Of a stretch of 64,000 nucleotides of DNA, positions 1-10,100 are shown piece by piece. Source of the stretch: Rusavskia elegans (lineage: Eukaryota > Ascomycota > Lecanoromycetes > Teloschistales > Teloschistaceae); assembly GCA_011316305.1 (NCBI GenBank), contig SAUG01000028.1:186001-250000 (forward strand), written 5' to 3'. The stretch's first letter is position 1. Each line of letters starts with the position of its first letter. Below the pieces are notes generated by a model that did no database searches, was not told where the DNA came from, and was given only the letters and a program-made list of their open reading frames with translations. Made by a program: the position numbers and the translations under genes.

Positions 1-1
1 A

Positions 2-94
2 GAGACACTATTCATCAACGCTGCCATCATGGATGTGAACTATAAGCCTGTGAACGCACCATGGATGGTCGACTTGGACTTACCAGTTGGATAA
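2..94 (+). CDS. Calcineurin-like metallophosphoesterase, C-terminal end only (partial)
   Basis: Open from the left edge in frame 2, ending with TAA at 92-94; 30 residues are visible. The peptide contains LFINAAIMD, then YKPVNAPW and VDLDLP, which I recognise as the end of fungal calcineurin-like phosphoesterases of the MPPED type, where LFVNAA-type strands precede a short 'PW.VDL' tail. The metal-binding part would lie outside the window. Codon use looks coding and no other frame here is convincing. Family assignment rests on a short stretch, so it is moderate. It could also be another metallophosphatase subgroup. Confidence 0.55.
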   Translation, partial: ETLFINAAIMDVNYKPVNAPWMVDLDLPVG

Positions 95-773
95 CATGTC
101 GAAAGCTGATCCACACAGCCACCACAGCTGTTGTGCATTTCATGGCCGGCCACCGTTTCGGAGGAACGAGCAGAGCAGTTCCCCGTAACATACTCATGGC
201 GCATCTAACAATCGACATATCGATGGACAGTCAATTGCCAAGGACGGACAGCGCACTCAATACCCTGAAAAATTATATCGCCATTCCCTGCCGAGTATGC
301 AGTCGCTTGGTGACTGGAAAGTCGCCCATCCTTGATGTTGCTGACCCATAAACAGGGGGAGCATCCAATCTCGCTGGCATTTAAGGTATCGGATGCCCAT
401 TCCAGTCGAAAGGATAAGACCGTCAGACCTCGATCTCATCACTTGACGAGGCAGTCGCGAGCTCCCAACGTGCCTTCCCTACTCCCGATAACAGCCACCC
501 GGAATAGGGTTCCATCTCTGTTGTGTAATCTGTCAGTGTCCTTACTTAGGCATCGAAGATATTGCTTGGTACTACTACACAGTATCTTTTACGCAGCAAC
601 AGCATCATGTCAGAACTAGAAGGTATGGTTACCGAATGGATAGAAGCTCCGGACACCTAGATTTCCCTTTAGGTATGTCCCTGCAACAATCCTAGGACAC
701 GCGCTTCCGTTGATTATTTGCTGATTGGATGCAATAAGATTATGATGTGACATGGAGAGATCCTTCCACCAGC
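95..773. other. Intergenic region, no convincing gene
   Basis: Downstream of the phosphoesterase tail. Short ORFs occur on both strands (for example an ATG-started frame at 61-351) but show no recognisable protein pattern. An ATG at 606 followed closely by GTATGG could be a tiny first exon of the next gene, but I could not find a supported acceptor in phase. Confidence 0.4.
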
Positions 774-1445
774 ATGGTTCATACGTTAAGCCACCGGGCG
801 GGGCAACCGAGAAGAGCTCCAGCAGTCACAGGCGGCGATCTCTGGATAGAAGAAGGTGATGTAACCCTGGTTTTGATCTTCCCTCTGCGACAAGGCCTGT
901 TCCATTGACTGACTATCTATATCTTGAGAAATACAGCCTACCTCTCAGCAAGACAATCGACCGCAGACCATCTTGAATATGACCTCCTGCTCGGTGGACA
1001 ATTCGTCCAAGCAGTCCAACAGGCCGGGGACTTCCATGGTCTCACCGCTTCTCTCCATGACTTCCTCAACTCAGCTCTCGTTTGCTCCAGACAGTATTTC
1101 AGCTATGAAATAAAACGCCGACACCAAGAACGGTGGTTCAGAAAATGCGTGTCGTACGATGGAGATTTGCAAGCCGGTCTGGCGAGCTTGGAGGGACGCT
1201 CGTCTAAGGTTTTGTGGTATCGCAGATGGCGAATGGAAAATCACAAGAGGATCGATGATATTATGAAGCAGAAAGAGAGCCTGGATACAATGATATTTTA
1301 CCTTATCCTCGAAGCCCAGCAGTACGCTCGGGAGGCGCGGTGTTTGGTTCTTGCCCATATGCGAGGGGAGCGGCTGGTGGCGAATCACCCATGGTCTGAC
1401 CCCTTTAGCCAACTCATGCAGGAGAACGGTGGTTTGCCTTCTTGA
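774..1445 (+). CDS. Unknown small protein (two-exon model)
   Basis: Not recognised. The secure part is the frame 949-1445, which lacks its own upstream ATG. A first exon 774-855 (ATG at 774) joins in phase through a 93-nt intron 856-948 (GTGATG start, branch-like CTGAC at 908-912, CTCAG end), giving about 192 residues. The protein is mainly helical-looking, rich in Arg and Trp in the middle (IKRRHQERW, WYRRWRMEN), with no signal peptide or membrane segment. It converges with leucyl-tRNA synthetase. The donor is not ideal, so the first exon is tentative. A lineage-specific hypothetical protein is the safest description. Confidence 0.4.
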
Positions 1446-1894
1446 CAACACTCGCTGTTCTAATAAGGTTAAAGACATAGCACTGGAATAGTGGAAGGAT
1501 ACTTGTTCGGCGATGCCGTTGAATCGACATGTATTCCTTCGTCTGCTGAAATGCGTGTTCCCTTTTCCCTACCAAAATCGTCCCGTCCCGTCATGTCATA
1601 TCACAGGCCAATCACAATGGGAGACTACCACAGCCATTAGCTCAATACAGAATACCATTCTATCGATTGCTCGGACGTCAGGTGTGAAGTGACTTTCGCT
1701 CGCGAAGGAAACCCTGTTGACTGGTAAGGCGGCCGAAGGAACACTCTGGCAGAAGAAGGGATATTGCAGAGACCTGGGTAGACGAGCCATACGAATGGAA
1801 TAACAAAATCAGGCACGTCTGTGCAGAAGTCTGTTGAGATCTATCGGCTCATAACATCCAGACGAACAATTAAATGATGAGATGACTTCCACTC
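1446..1894. other. Convergent intergenic region
   Basis: Between two genes pointing toward each other. I see only presumed 3' untranslated sequence and no conserved ORF or RNA gene. Confidence 0.4.
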
Positions 1895-4800
1895 TCACAC
1901 GTTCTCAAAATAGAACGTCGGTCCCCCCGGCACCGCCATCTCTGCCGCCCCAAGTAACGGCCTCTCCTCACCAACCTTACCAACCTCCTCCCCTTCACTT
2001 TTCACGATGCGTCCAACCTTCTTCCCCTCTCCTTCCTCCTCGCCCTCAACACTCACGACCTCCACGCCTCTGCATTTCCCCACCGTCTTTCTCAAACCCC
2101 TCAACATCTGCCCAAGCACCTCCATTTCCTCAAACGGCAATTTCCGCTCAAACACATTCCCCGGGTGCTCGCCATTCTGGAGCCGTTTTTTGAGGGATTG
2201 CACGAACGGCATCGCTTTCTTGCTTTCGCCCATCCGTCCTACTTCCGCGTTGAGGGTTTTGTCTTCCAGGGAGGCTTTCGAGTGGAAGGATTTCACTAGA
2301 TCGATGTATTTAGTTTGCCATGAGGGGAAGGAGGTGGCGATGTAGATGGTCAGTCGTTTTGGGAGCTCGAGGTCATAGTTCGTGGCTTTTCCCTTGTTTT
2401 TCCTCTTGACTTGTTGTCCTTCTGCGCTTGTGATGGCTGAGCTTGTGGTGCGTATGTATTCATAGGTTGCTGTGAGGCTTGGATCTGGCTGTGGGACCTC
2501 GGGCCATCGAGCGTTCTGGATCGTGGTATCGAAGTGCAGGACCTCCTGGTAGATGTAATCGGCCCAGTGCGGTGCAATGGGTGTGATCAAAAGGGCCTGG
2601 AGCGTGATGTAGGTGCGTATGAGGGGTAGGGACATCGGTGTCGATGCGGCGAGGCAGGCTTCGCGGTAGACGTCGCGTGTGGATGTGAAGTCGTAGAGAG
2701 CGGACTTCAAGGCGACTTTGTAGTCGGTGGCGGTGTAATGGGCATGAGCTTGGTGGACGAGGGTGTGCATTTCGTTGAGGAAGAGTTTGTCCCATAGGGT
2801 GGTTGAGGTTGGTGAAGTGTCGGTACGGAGGGATGTGTCTCGGAGGATATCTTCGCACCATTCTTTAAGGGTATACATTCGGAGGATGATCTGGTTAGCG
2901 ACCGCTTCTTCGAAGTTTGCGTCTTCAACTCCGTCGCCTGCGTCGGCGAGGGCGATGCGTGTGGCATCAGCGCCGTACTTGGTGACGGCATCGTTTAAGG
3001 TGAGGAAGTTGCCGGTCGACTTGGACATTTTTTCGCCATTTAGCATGAGATGGCCGTTGGCGCGGATGCCACGGGGCCAGTATTCGCGTGGGAAGAGAGC
3101 CGTGTGGATATACAGGAAGAAGGTGAGATGGTTAGGGATGAGGTCTTTCCCTGATATGCGCTGGTCAAGGGGATACCAGTATTCGAATTCGCGGCGCATT
3201 GTCTCGAGGTCTGCTTTCGAGATGCCGCTAGACTGTAGGAGAGATTCGCTAATCTCACGGCGACAAAGGATGTAGTCCCACACTTCATCGATCATCTGCG
3301 AGGGTTGAATGGAGAGGAGACCAGCCTGGGTGCCAAAGATGTCACTGTGGAGGAAATGTGCTATTGTGTAGTAGGCCATATATATCGTGCTGTCACTGAG
3401 AGATTCCACGAGGAACTTGGGTTCCCAGGGTAATTTTGAACCCAGGCCATATGTTCTTGCACAAGCCCATCGGTTGAGCCATTCAAGATTCTTCTCAAAG
3501 CCATTTTTGGTCTCGGAAGAAAAGGTCTCCATGCCATTCTTCACGTAATCAAGCACTTGATCCCGCCAGGCTGGATCATTCTCACCGTAATTCAGAAACC
3601 ACTGCCCCAGATACGCAACAACACATTCGTCCGCACTTCGACTCACAACGTGGCCATTAGGTTCAGCGTACTCGAAAGCAACACCATTTTTTAAAAGCTG
3701 TGCTTTGACTTTTGGTTTGGCAGCCTCGACAGCTTCGCCCTTGAAGTCTCCGACAAGCATTGTGCCCTTGTAATAGCCTTCTTTGTAGGCAAGTTCTTTG
3801 GCGTCAACAAGCAATTTGGTATCCTTTGGCGAGTTGATCTTCATCTTTTTGACCAGAAACGGTGCAGTCAAATTGCCGTAGGAGGGAGTCTCCACGATGG
3901 GGAGAATCTCAAACTCGGCCCATTCCTTCTTGATACCGTAGTACTCAGCCTTTTTGGCAAGATCCGTGACCGTGGCATAATCATCAGGGCTATCTGATGG
4001 CACGGAAGTTACCACTCCCGTGCCTTTCGTTGGTGATACTGTATCCATAGGTAAAATGCGGACACCTTCCGTGTGTACAGACAGAGGAGCATCAACCAAA
4101 GTCCCTACCACAGATGCGCCGGTCAACTCTACGATTGGCGTAAGCTCGTCTGCATTTCGGGGGAATTTGCCGTCCTTGAAGAAAATATCTTGGAATGCCA
4201 TGTTCCACGCTGCGCGTTTCGTAATGACAAAGTATTCTTTTTCTGACACTTTGAAAACACCATAATTGATTTTCGGTCCAACGAAACAACAAGTCTGTCC
4301 ATACATAGTCTCTGGCCGGAGAGTAGCTGGGACAAAATATACATTGGCCGAGTCTGGGATCTTGCCTTGCAGGACTTTAGCAGCTTGAGGAGCCCATTCC
4401 TTCACCTTGAGCTTCAAGGCTGTGTATTCCTGCGGCGCGACGCCCTCCCCTTCCGTCCTGTCGTGATCCATACAAGGCTGGCCATCCTTGGGTGAATAGA
4501 TCGTATAGCGGCTGCCGTACTGTATCTTATTGAGCTCCTTGAGACGATGCATCTGCCAGCGCACAAAAGTATCGTAGTAGGGGTTGGCATCTGTTGTTAC
4601 AAACGAACGTCGCCAGTCGATACGCGCACCAAAATTGTTCAAGTCTCGTTTGCAAAGAGGAGGGAAATATTCAAGCCAGTAGTTCGCATCGGCAAATTTG
4701 TGAATTTCATCTTTTGGTATCCCCAGTGCGAGCATAATCTGAAACTGGTACTTCAGCTTGACTGTCTTTGCTGCTGCTTTGCTCTTCTTCGAAGTAAATT

Positions 4801-5383
4801 TGGTAATATCTTCCTTCGTCTCGGCTTGTGTTGGCGCAGGGATGACATCCTCACCATCCACAGGTTCTTCCTCCTTGTAGTCCTCAAAGTTTTTGCCGAA
4901 TTTGCGAACATCTTCGGTCAATTTATCGGCACACGCCTTGATTGGCATACCTGTGCAATGGAACCCTAGTGGGAAAAGCACTCGCTTGCCCTGCATCCGA
5001 GAGAAGCCTGCTGTGTATTCTACCTTGCTGGCCGTGAAGCTGTGACCGGCATGGAGCGTGCCGTTCATGTAGGGAAATGCGAAGGAGCCGAAGTATTTGG
5101 GATGTCTCTGGTGAAGGTCCTTCGAAAGCGAACCAGCAGGAATTTCCGCCGTCGTAGGTGCCGCAGCATTGAAGACTCCGGACTCCTGCCATATCTTCTG
5201 GTATCTCTTCTCTATCGTAATCAAGGTGTCTCGCTTTTCCGTATTTTCGAGCTTGAGAGTGCTTCGAGCTGCATTGCTAGGATCAAGAGCGCTCGAGACT
5301 CCATTGATAGCCGCCATAGTACGATATAGAGTTGGCTTGCGCGGTAGTACAAGGTAGGAAGGACGCAGTGCCCTATTCAGCAT
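1895..5383 (-). CDS. CDC60: Leucyl-tRNA synthetase, cytosolic type
   Basis: Class I aminoacyl-tRNA synthetase charging tRNA-Leu. Single exon; ATG at 5383 gives 1162 residues, against roughly 1,090 in yeast Cdc60. The HIGH-type motif appears as GTLHAGH near residue 110, the CP1 editing-domain motif TLRPETMYGQT near 360, and the second catalytic motif EKMSKSTGN near 780. The C-terminal part is the eukaryal anticodon-binding and extension region. A downstream in-frame ATG at 5317 (MAAING) matches the usual cytosolic start. The 22 residues before it are Arg/Lys-rich, lack acidic residues and resemble a mitochondrial presequence. Divergent from the small membrane protein gene at 5715. Identity is very secure; the start is not. 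Confidence 0.97.
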   Translation of the reverse strand: MLNRALRPSYLVLPRKPTLYRTMAAINGVSSALDPSNAARSTLKLENTEKRDTLITIEKRYQKIWQESGVFNAAAPTTAEIPAGSLSKDLHQRHPKYFGSFAFPYMNGTLHAGHSFTASKVEYTAGFSRMQGKRVLFPLGFHCTGMPIKACADKLTEDVRKFGKNFEDYKEEEPVDGEDVIPAPTQAETKEDITKFTSKKSKAAAKTVKLKYQFQIMLALGIPKDEIHKFADANYWLEYFPPLCKRDLNNFGARIDWRRSFVTTDANPYYDTFVRWQMHRLKELNKIQYGSRYTIYSPKDGQPCMDHDRTEGEGVAPQEYTALKLKVKEWAPQAAKVLQGKIPDSANVYFVPATLRPETMYGQTCCFVGPKINYGVFKVSEKEYFVITKRAAWNMAFQDIFFKDGKFPRNADELTPIVELTGASVVGTLVDAPLSVHTEGVRILPMDTVSPTKGTGVVTSVPSDSPDDYATVTDLAKKAEYYGIKKEWAEFEILPIVETPSYGNLTAPFLVKKMKINSPKDTKLLVDAKELAYKEGYYKGTMLVGDFKGEAVEAAKPKVKAQLLKNGVAFEYAEPNGHVVSRSADECVVAYLGQWFLNYGENDPAWRDQVLDYVKNGMETFSSETKNGFEKNLEWLNRWACARTYGLGSKLPWEPKFLVESLSDSTIYMAYYTIAHFLHSDIFGTQAGLLSIQPSQMIDEVWDYILCRREISESLLQSSGISKADLETMRREFEYWYPLDQRISGKDLIPNHLTFFLYIHTALFPREYWPRGIRANGHLMLNGEKMSKSTGNFLTLNDAVTKYGADATRIALADAGDGVEDANFEEAVANQIILRMYTLKEWCEDILRDTSLRTDTSPTSTTLWDKLFLNEMHTLVHQAHAHYTATDYKVALKSALYDFTSTRDVYREACLAASTPMSLPLIRTYITLQALLITPIAPHWADYIYQEVLHFDTTIQNARWPEVPQPDPSLTATYEYIRTTSSAITSAEGQQVKRKNKGKATNYDLELPKRLTIYIATSFPSWQTKYIDLVKSFHSKASLEDKTLNAEVGRMGESKKAMPFVQSLKKRLQNGEHPGNVFERKLPFEEMEVLGQMLRGLRKTVGKCRGVEVVSVEGEEEGEGKKVGRIVKSEGEEVGKVGEERPLLGAAEMAVPGGPTFYFENV

Positions 5384-5714
5384 CAGTCTAGTGACCTTGA
5401 TCAAGATAGCTCAGAGCTGTGACTGGAGAGGTCTGGCGTTCCGCTTCTAGCCGCGCTTGCCGACCGACTCTAAATACTGTACCTCTTCATGGGAAAGCGA
5501 CACCCGACTAAACTACCGGCACCTCGATATTGACCACCGGGACCTTCGCCCATAGTGAATTGTTAACCTCGGATGCAGATCCGTCATAAGACCAGCCATT
5601 GGGGTATGGACTGCTCGATTACTGTGTCCTGCAAATAGCCGATTTAACCGACGTCGAGCCCTGCATCGTTATCTCATCTTCTGCAGATCAATTCTATGCT
5701 GATTGTTTTCTCCA
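5384..5714. promoter_or_regulatory. Divergent (shared) promoter region
   Basis: 331 bp separate the start codons of leucyl-tRNA synthetase (-) and the small membrane protein (+), so both promoters must lie here. I see no certain TATA box. The assignment rests on geometry only. Confidence 0.5.
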
Positions 5715-6229
5715 ATGATTGCAACAAGATTGCTCCGTGCCGCTGAGGCTAGCCTTTCTCCTACTAAAGCTCGCTTCAATCCCTACAAAGCACGAAAGCC
5801 ATGGCCGCCAGACTTCTCGAAACTCGACCCCAAATATCAGTTCCGCTTGGAGCGCAGATATCGTCGACGGACAAAGCTCAAGTGGACACGCCCCAGATGG
5901 GTTAAGGGTGTCAAATTGACTCAGTGGGGAATATGTCTCTGTAGGTTCTTTTCATGGAGATTGCGACGCTCCAGGAGCTTACGTTCCTTGTAGCTGTCTT
6001 TGTGTATGGGATACTCTATATGGACTGGGGAACCGATGACAACATCTTTGGCAGCGTGAGTCTCGACCATTCGATGCTTACTTCCAAGCTCACTTTCATC
6101 AAGGTCCGTGAATGGTTCAACATTCAGTCGAGCTCAGTATGGACCGCAAGTCAAGGAGAGACTTCCAATTCGGTCTCCGATGTTACGTCAACAAACAGGC
6201 CTCCAAGCGAATCACGTTATCCGACTTGA
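5715..6229 (+). CDS. Small single-pass membrane protein, probably mitochondrial
   Basis: Three-exon model: 5715-5940, 5994-6055, 6104-6229, with introns of 53 nt (GTAGGT...TTGTAG) and 48 nt (GTGAGT...ATCAAG). About 137 residues. The N-terminus MIATRLLRAAEASL looks like a mitochondrial presequence. A strongly basic segment follows (YQFRLERRYRRRTKLKW). One hydrophobic helix (GICLSVFVYGILYM) is created exactly across the first splice junction, and then an acidic DWGTDD. The pattern matches a conserved uncharacterised ascomycete protein I have seen but cannot name. The second intron is a multiple of three without a stop, so its retention would add 16 residues; I prefer splicing because its ends are canonical. 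Confidence 0.6.
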
Positions 6230-7121
6230 GTAAGAAAAACACTGGCAGTGGACCTATTCTTCAATTCCTTCGCGGCCGCCGGCTCTAGACCCCGTGGGCA
6301 AACATGTTTTGGTGATTGTCCATGGCTCCGAACATCACAGATAGCACGAAATGCATAGCACCGCCCTAACCGTTACCTGTGCAGCAAAGGCAGAGGTGCA
6401 TGGATCAGAGCCCAAATGGCTATAAAGCCAACAATAGTTGGGGTGAAAGGTTATTAAATCCGCGCGAGGTCTATGAACGGAAGAAGCACGCCCCAAGTCG
6501 CATAGCTGGACGAACCGACGTACGAAATCGACTCAAAGCATGCATGCCGAGTCTCTGCGGACTACATCATCGTGGAATGGGTGAGGGTAGTGTGATGACT
6601 ATTCTGCGAAAGAGAACATTGTGTTCTTCTCAAGAGTTGAGAAGATGTTGTAACGATTTGATAAGTCGTGGTAATTATCATATAATGTTTGCTACCATTT
6701 TGTGGCCTAGATTTATAGGTTTCCACAGCTACTGACTATTGATGATGAACAGTCTATAGAAAAGTACAAATATTAGAGAATTATCCTGCAGACAATGCAT
6801 TCAGCCTCATCATGACGGCGTGGGTTCCAGCAGCATGGGACTGCATGGGTTCCCGGCGCTTGTACAACGGCTAGTACCCCTGTCGTCTGTCGATCATTGG
6901 AGGTTTCCCCGAAATTCTAGACGTACTTTACACGCGAGTGGAAGTGCATCACGTTCATGCGTATCAACCTGCCCCTTGAGACTATTCTCAACAGTACTAG
7001 ATGACGACAAGACATTCAATTGGGGCAAGTCGAAGTGAGGGGCATGAATGATACATATTCCTGTCGGGTTTGTCACAACATCGTTCAGCATCACGAACAT
7101 ACCTGACGTCTGGAAATCGAT
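6230..7121. other. Upstream region of DCK1
   Basis: 892 bp between the small membrane protein and DCK1, both on +. Short frames only. Presumably the 3' UTR of the first gene and the promoter/5' leader of DCK1. No RNA gene seen. Confidence 0.4.
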
Positions 7122-10100
7122 ATGCCATGGAAGCCCCTACCGCGAATGCCCTTGGCTGTCGCCATCTACCCTTTTGCAGCCTCTTCACCCGCAGACTTAC
7201 CGCTCGAACTAGGCGATGAACTCTACCTTATCGAACAAGGAGGTTCCACGGGCGATTGGTACCGTGGCTACCTCATCGCTCCGCCTTCACTTCTCTCTGG
7301 CCTGACCGGTCTGAGAGGTCAAACACTTGAGAAAAGAGTATTCTCGGGTATCTTCCCACGGAACTGCGTCGAAGTGCTCGATGAAGACACAATCCTAGAC
7401 GGCAATATATTGCCAGCCGACCTCGAATATGGTTCTGCAGGCACCAAGGTAGCCAATGGCGATCCTCTGGAGACACAGACCTCTCCGCAACAGACAAGAG
7501 GCATGCGAAAGTATGGAAACAGGACCAGCTCGCTCCGAACTAGGCGTTCGGCTGCGGCGACGGACAGCGCGCAAGATTCGGGGGTTGGGAGCCATTTAAG
7601 TATCTCGCCGTCTCTCCAAGCCCCGCCAGGTGACGCGCAGTATCTTTCTAGGAAGATGTCGCATCGTTCCGTACGTTCGTTGAGATCCCAGGACTCGGCG
7701 GTTCCGCTATCAGCAACAATGGGGTCAACCCACGACCGGCCTCCTGCACCCGTACCAATGCTCAAGATCGGAGACGAAACACCTACTTTCTCGTCAGAAC
7801 CTCTTGTCGATGAGATCGCATCCTGCCTTCGTGAATGGCATTCTAAGGACTTACATGAGATGCTTTTATCGCGACGCTATGCAACCTTGGAGCAACTCGC
7901 CCAGGTGATTCAACAGGTCGATAGTACACGTCGTCAGCTTCTGTACGGCGTTCTCACAAGGGAAGAGCTGGAGCGGAAGAGAGAGGAGACGGTCTGGGAC
8001 CTTGTGCGTGGAAACAAATTGCTAGGCGGAGATACTATCGTCCGAGACCCTAAGCAAGCAGGCCGGCTACTCACAAGCAATGATTCTGCCGTTGAATTAT
8101 CGAAGCTCCAATCGACTATGAGCTTGCTCGACCAGCAACCGGTCAATCAGCCGGAGACTACCAATCTACACCACCTCTTGGTTGAAATGAGGGATCTCGT
8201 TCAGACCAGTATGAGTACGCCGGCTTTGTCAGTATACCTATGTTCGAGGAGTACGAAGAATCCTTTGCTGGCTCTGACGGAGTCTTTCGCAATCGAAATC
8301 TCTTCTGGTGAAACGAGATCCCAGAGTGCACAGTCGAAATACAGGACTCTCTTTTCCAATCTCACGGCGACAGATATCGGTCAGGCATCGGGCTCTGATA
8401 ACGATCTTTACCTGATCGTGAAGGCCCACGCTGATCTGCCCGTCAAGGAGGGATTTACTGACACTCTGCGGAAAGAAAGCCTTGGGGGTATAAGTCCGTC
8501 TCCAGCAGCCTCGCGTGAGAGCCTCACTCCAGGGTCTGTATCAATGAAACGTGGTAGACAAAGCCTCTTGTGGGCTCAAAAGCAACTTGGAAGTACTAGG
8601 CGACGAGCTCCGCCGGATATCCAGGCTTCCCACGCCAATCGGATAAATAACCAGGGTGAATCAGTCCAAGATAGATCAAGGCCTAATACTCCCCAAAGCA
8701 TTAGACCCTCGGTACAGCAAGGGCCTCAGAGCGTGAAGCGAGTGGTAGCTGTCGGTTTCCTCGATGTCAGACAGTTGATGGCTCAAGACAAGCATCAAGA
8801 GCGGCGGCTGACGCTGTGGTCGCCCGCCATGACTGACGGTGTGCTGTATGAATCCTCCAATGAATTTGACCAACTTTTGGCCGAATTCCTGCCAAGTCGC
8901 AGTGGTCACTACGTGCAGAGCGACTCGTTCGGCGACATCTGTTTAGCTCTGCAGTCATTCTCATGTCCGGATGCTGAAGAGTTGATTGCCGAAACACCGA
9001 CGTTGCTCCAAGACATCGCAATGACTCCCAAATTGAGCTTTTCTGGCGCGCCAACAAAAACTCGATCTGACATTTACCTGAATCTGTCTGAGGCCTCTCT
9101 ACCTGTCAAAGCACTTCTTTCACACCCTGAACGGGGACCTGTGCCGCTGCCTCTCGATTTCGACTACAACAACGTCCAACTGACCTTGGAGGTACGTAAG
9201 AAGAGCGGTGAAAGGATCGAGCGCTGCATTTATCCAAGCTCCAACAGTCTGGGCATAACAGCTTGGCGAACGGTCGCCGTAGAGCGCGGAACAAGTTGGA
9301 ATCAGGTCGTCAAATTGGTTTTGCCTGAAGAGGACGTGCCAGAAGCTCATCTCATCATGAGTATAGCCAATGCGCCGGGTTTTCCGTTTGCCCTGTGCTG
9401 GATTCCCCTATGGGACCAAGATGCCTTCATGAAAGACGGCCTTCATCTACCACTACTTTATCTTTACGATAAGGTTACATCGAGCTCCGACAAAGGCAGG
9501 GGCGCTTACCTGGCTTTACCCTGGAACTCAAGAGCGAAAGACGACACTACCAGGGATGAAGCCTTCACAGGACCGGTCGCCACTCTCAAGCTCGAGACTC
9601 ATCTGTGTAGTACAGTGTTCCCACAAGATCGAGTCCTGACTGGGCTTCTCAAATGGCGGGAACAATCCGAGGAGCACCTTTTAGGTCTGCTTCGCCAATT
9701 CACCTTTGTACCAGAAACGGACATCGTTAAGCTGGTCAACGGCCTTCTTGATGCGTTATTTGGCATTCTTGTTACCAATTCAGGCAAAGACGAGTACGAA
9801 GATCTTGTCTTCAATGCTCTTGGAACGGTATTAGGCATTATTCAAGACCGTCGTTTCAACCTGGGTCCGTTGATTGATACATATATCGAGACCAGATTTG
9901 ATTATCCGTTCGCTACCCCTTGCTTGATCAGAAGCTATCTTCGCCTCCTGGCCCGACCCGCAGACCCACAAAACTCAAGACGTCTACATGCGACCTTCAA
10001 GGTTGGGCGACAAATGCTCAGGTTTATTACTGTCGCGCGTGCAAAGCAGAAAGTTAAAGAAACCGCTATTGGTGTTAGTAACGACCTCTCTTTCCGTCGG

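Noticed and set aside
61..351. 96-codon ATG-started frame near the left edge
   Set aside because: Overlaps the clearly coding phosphoesterase tail in another frame and shows no pattern itself.
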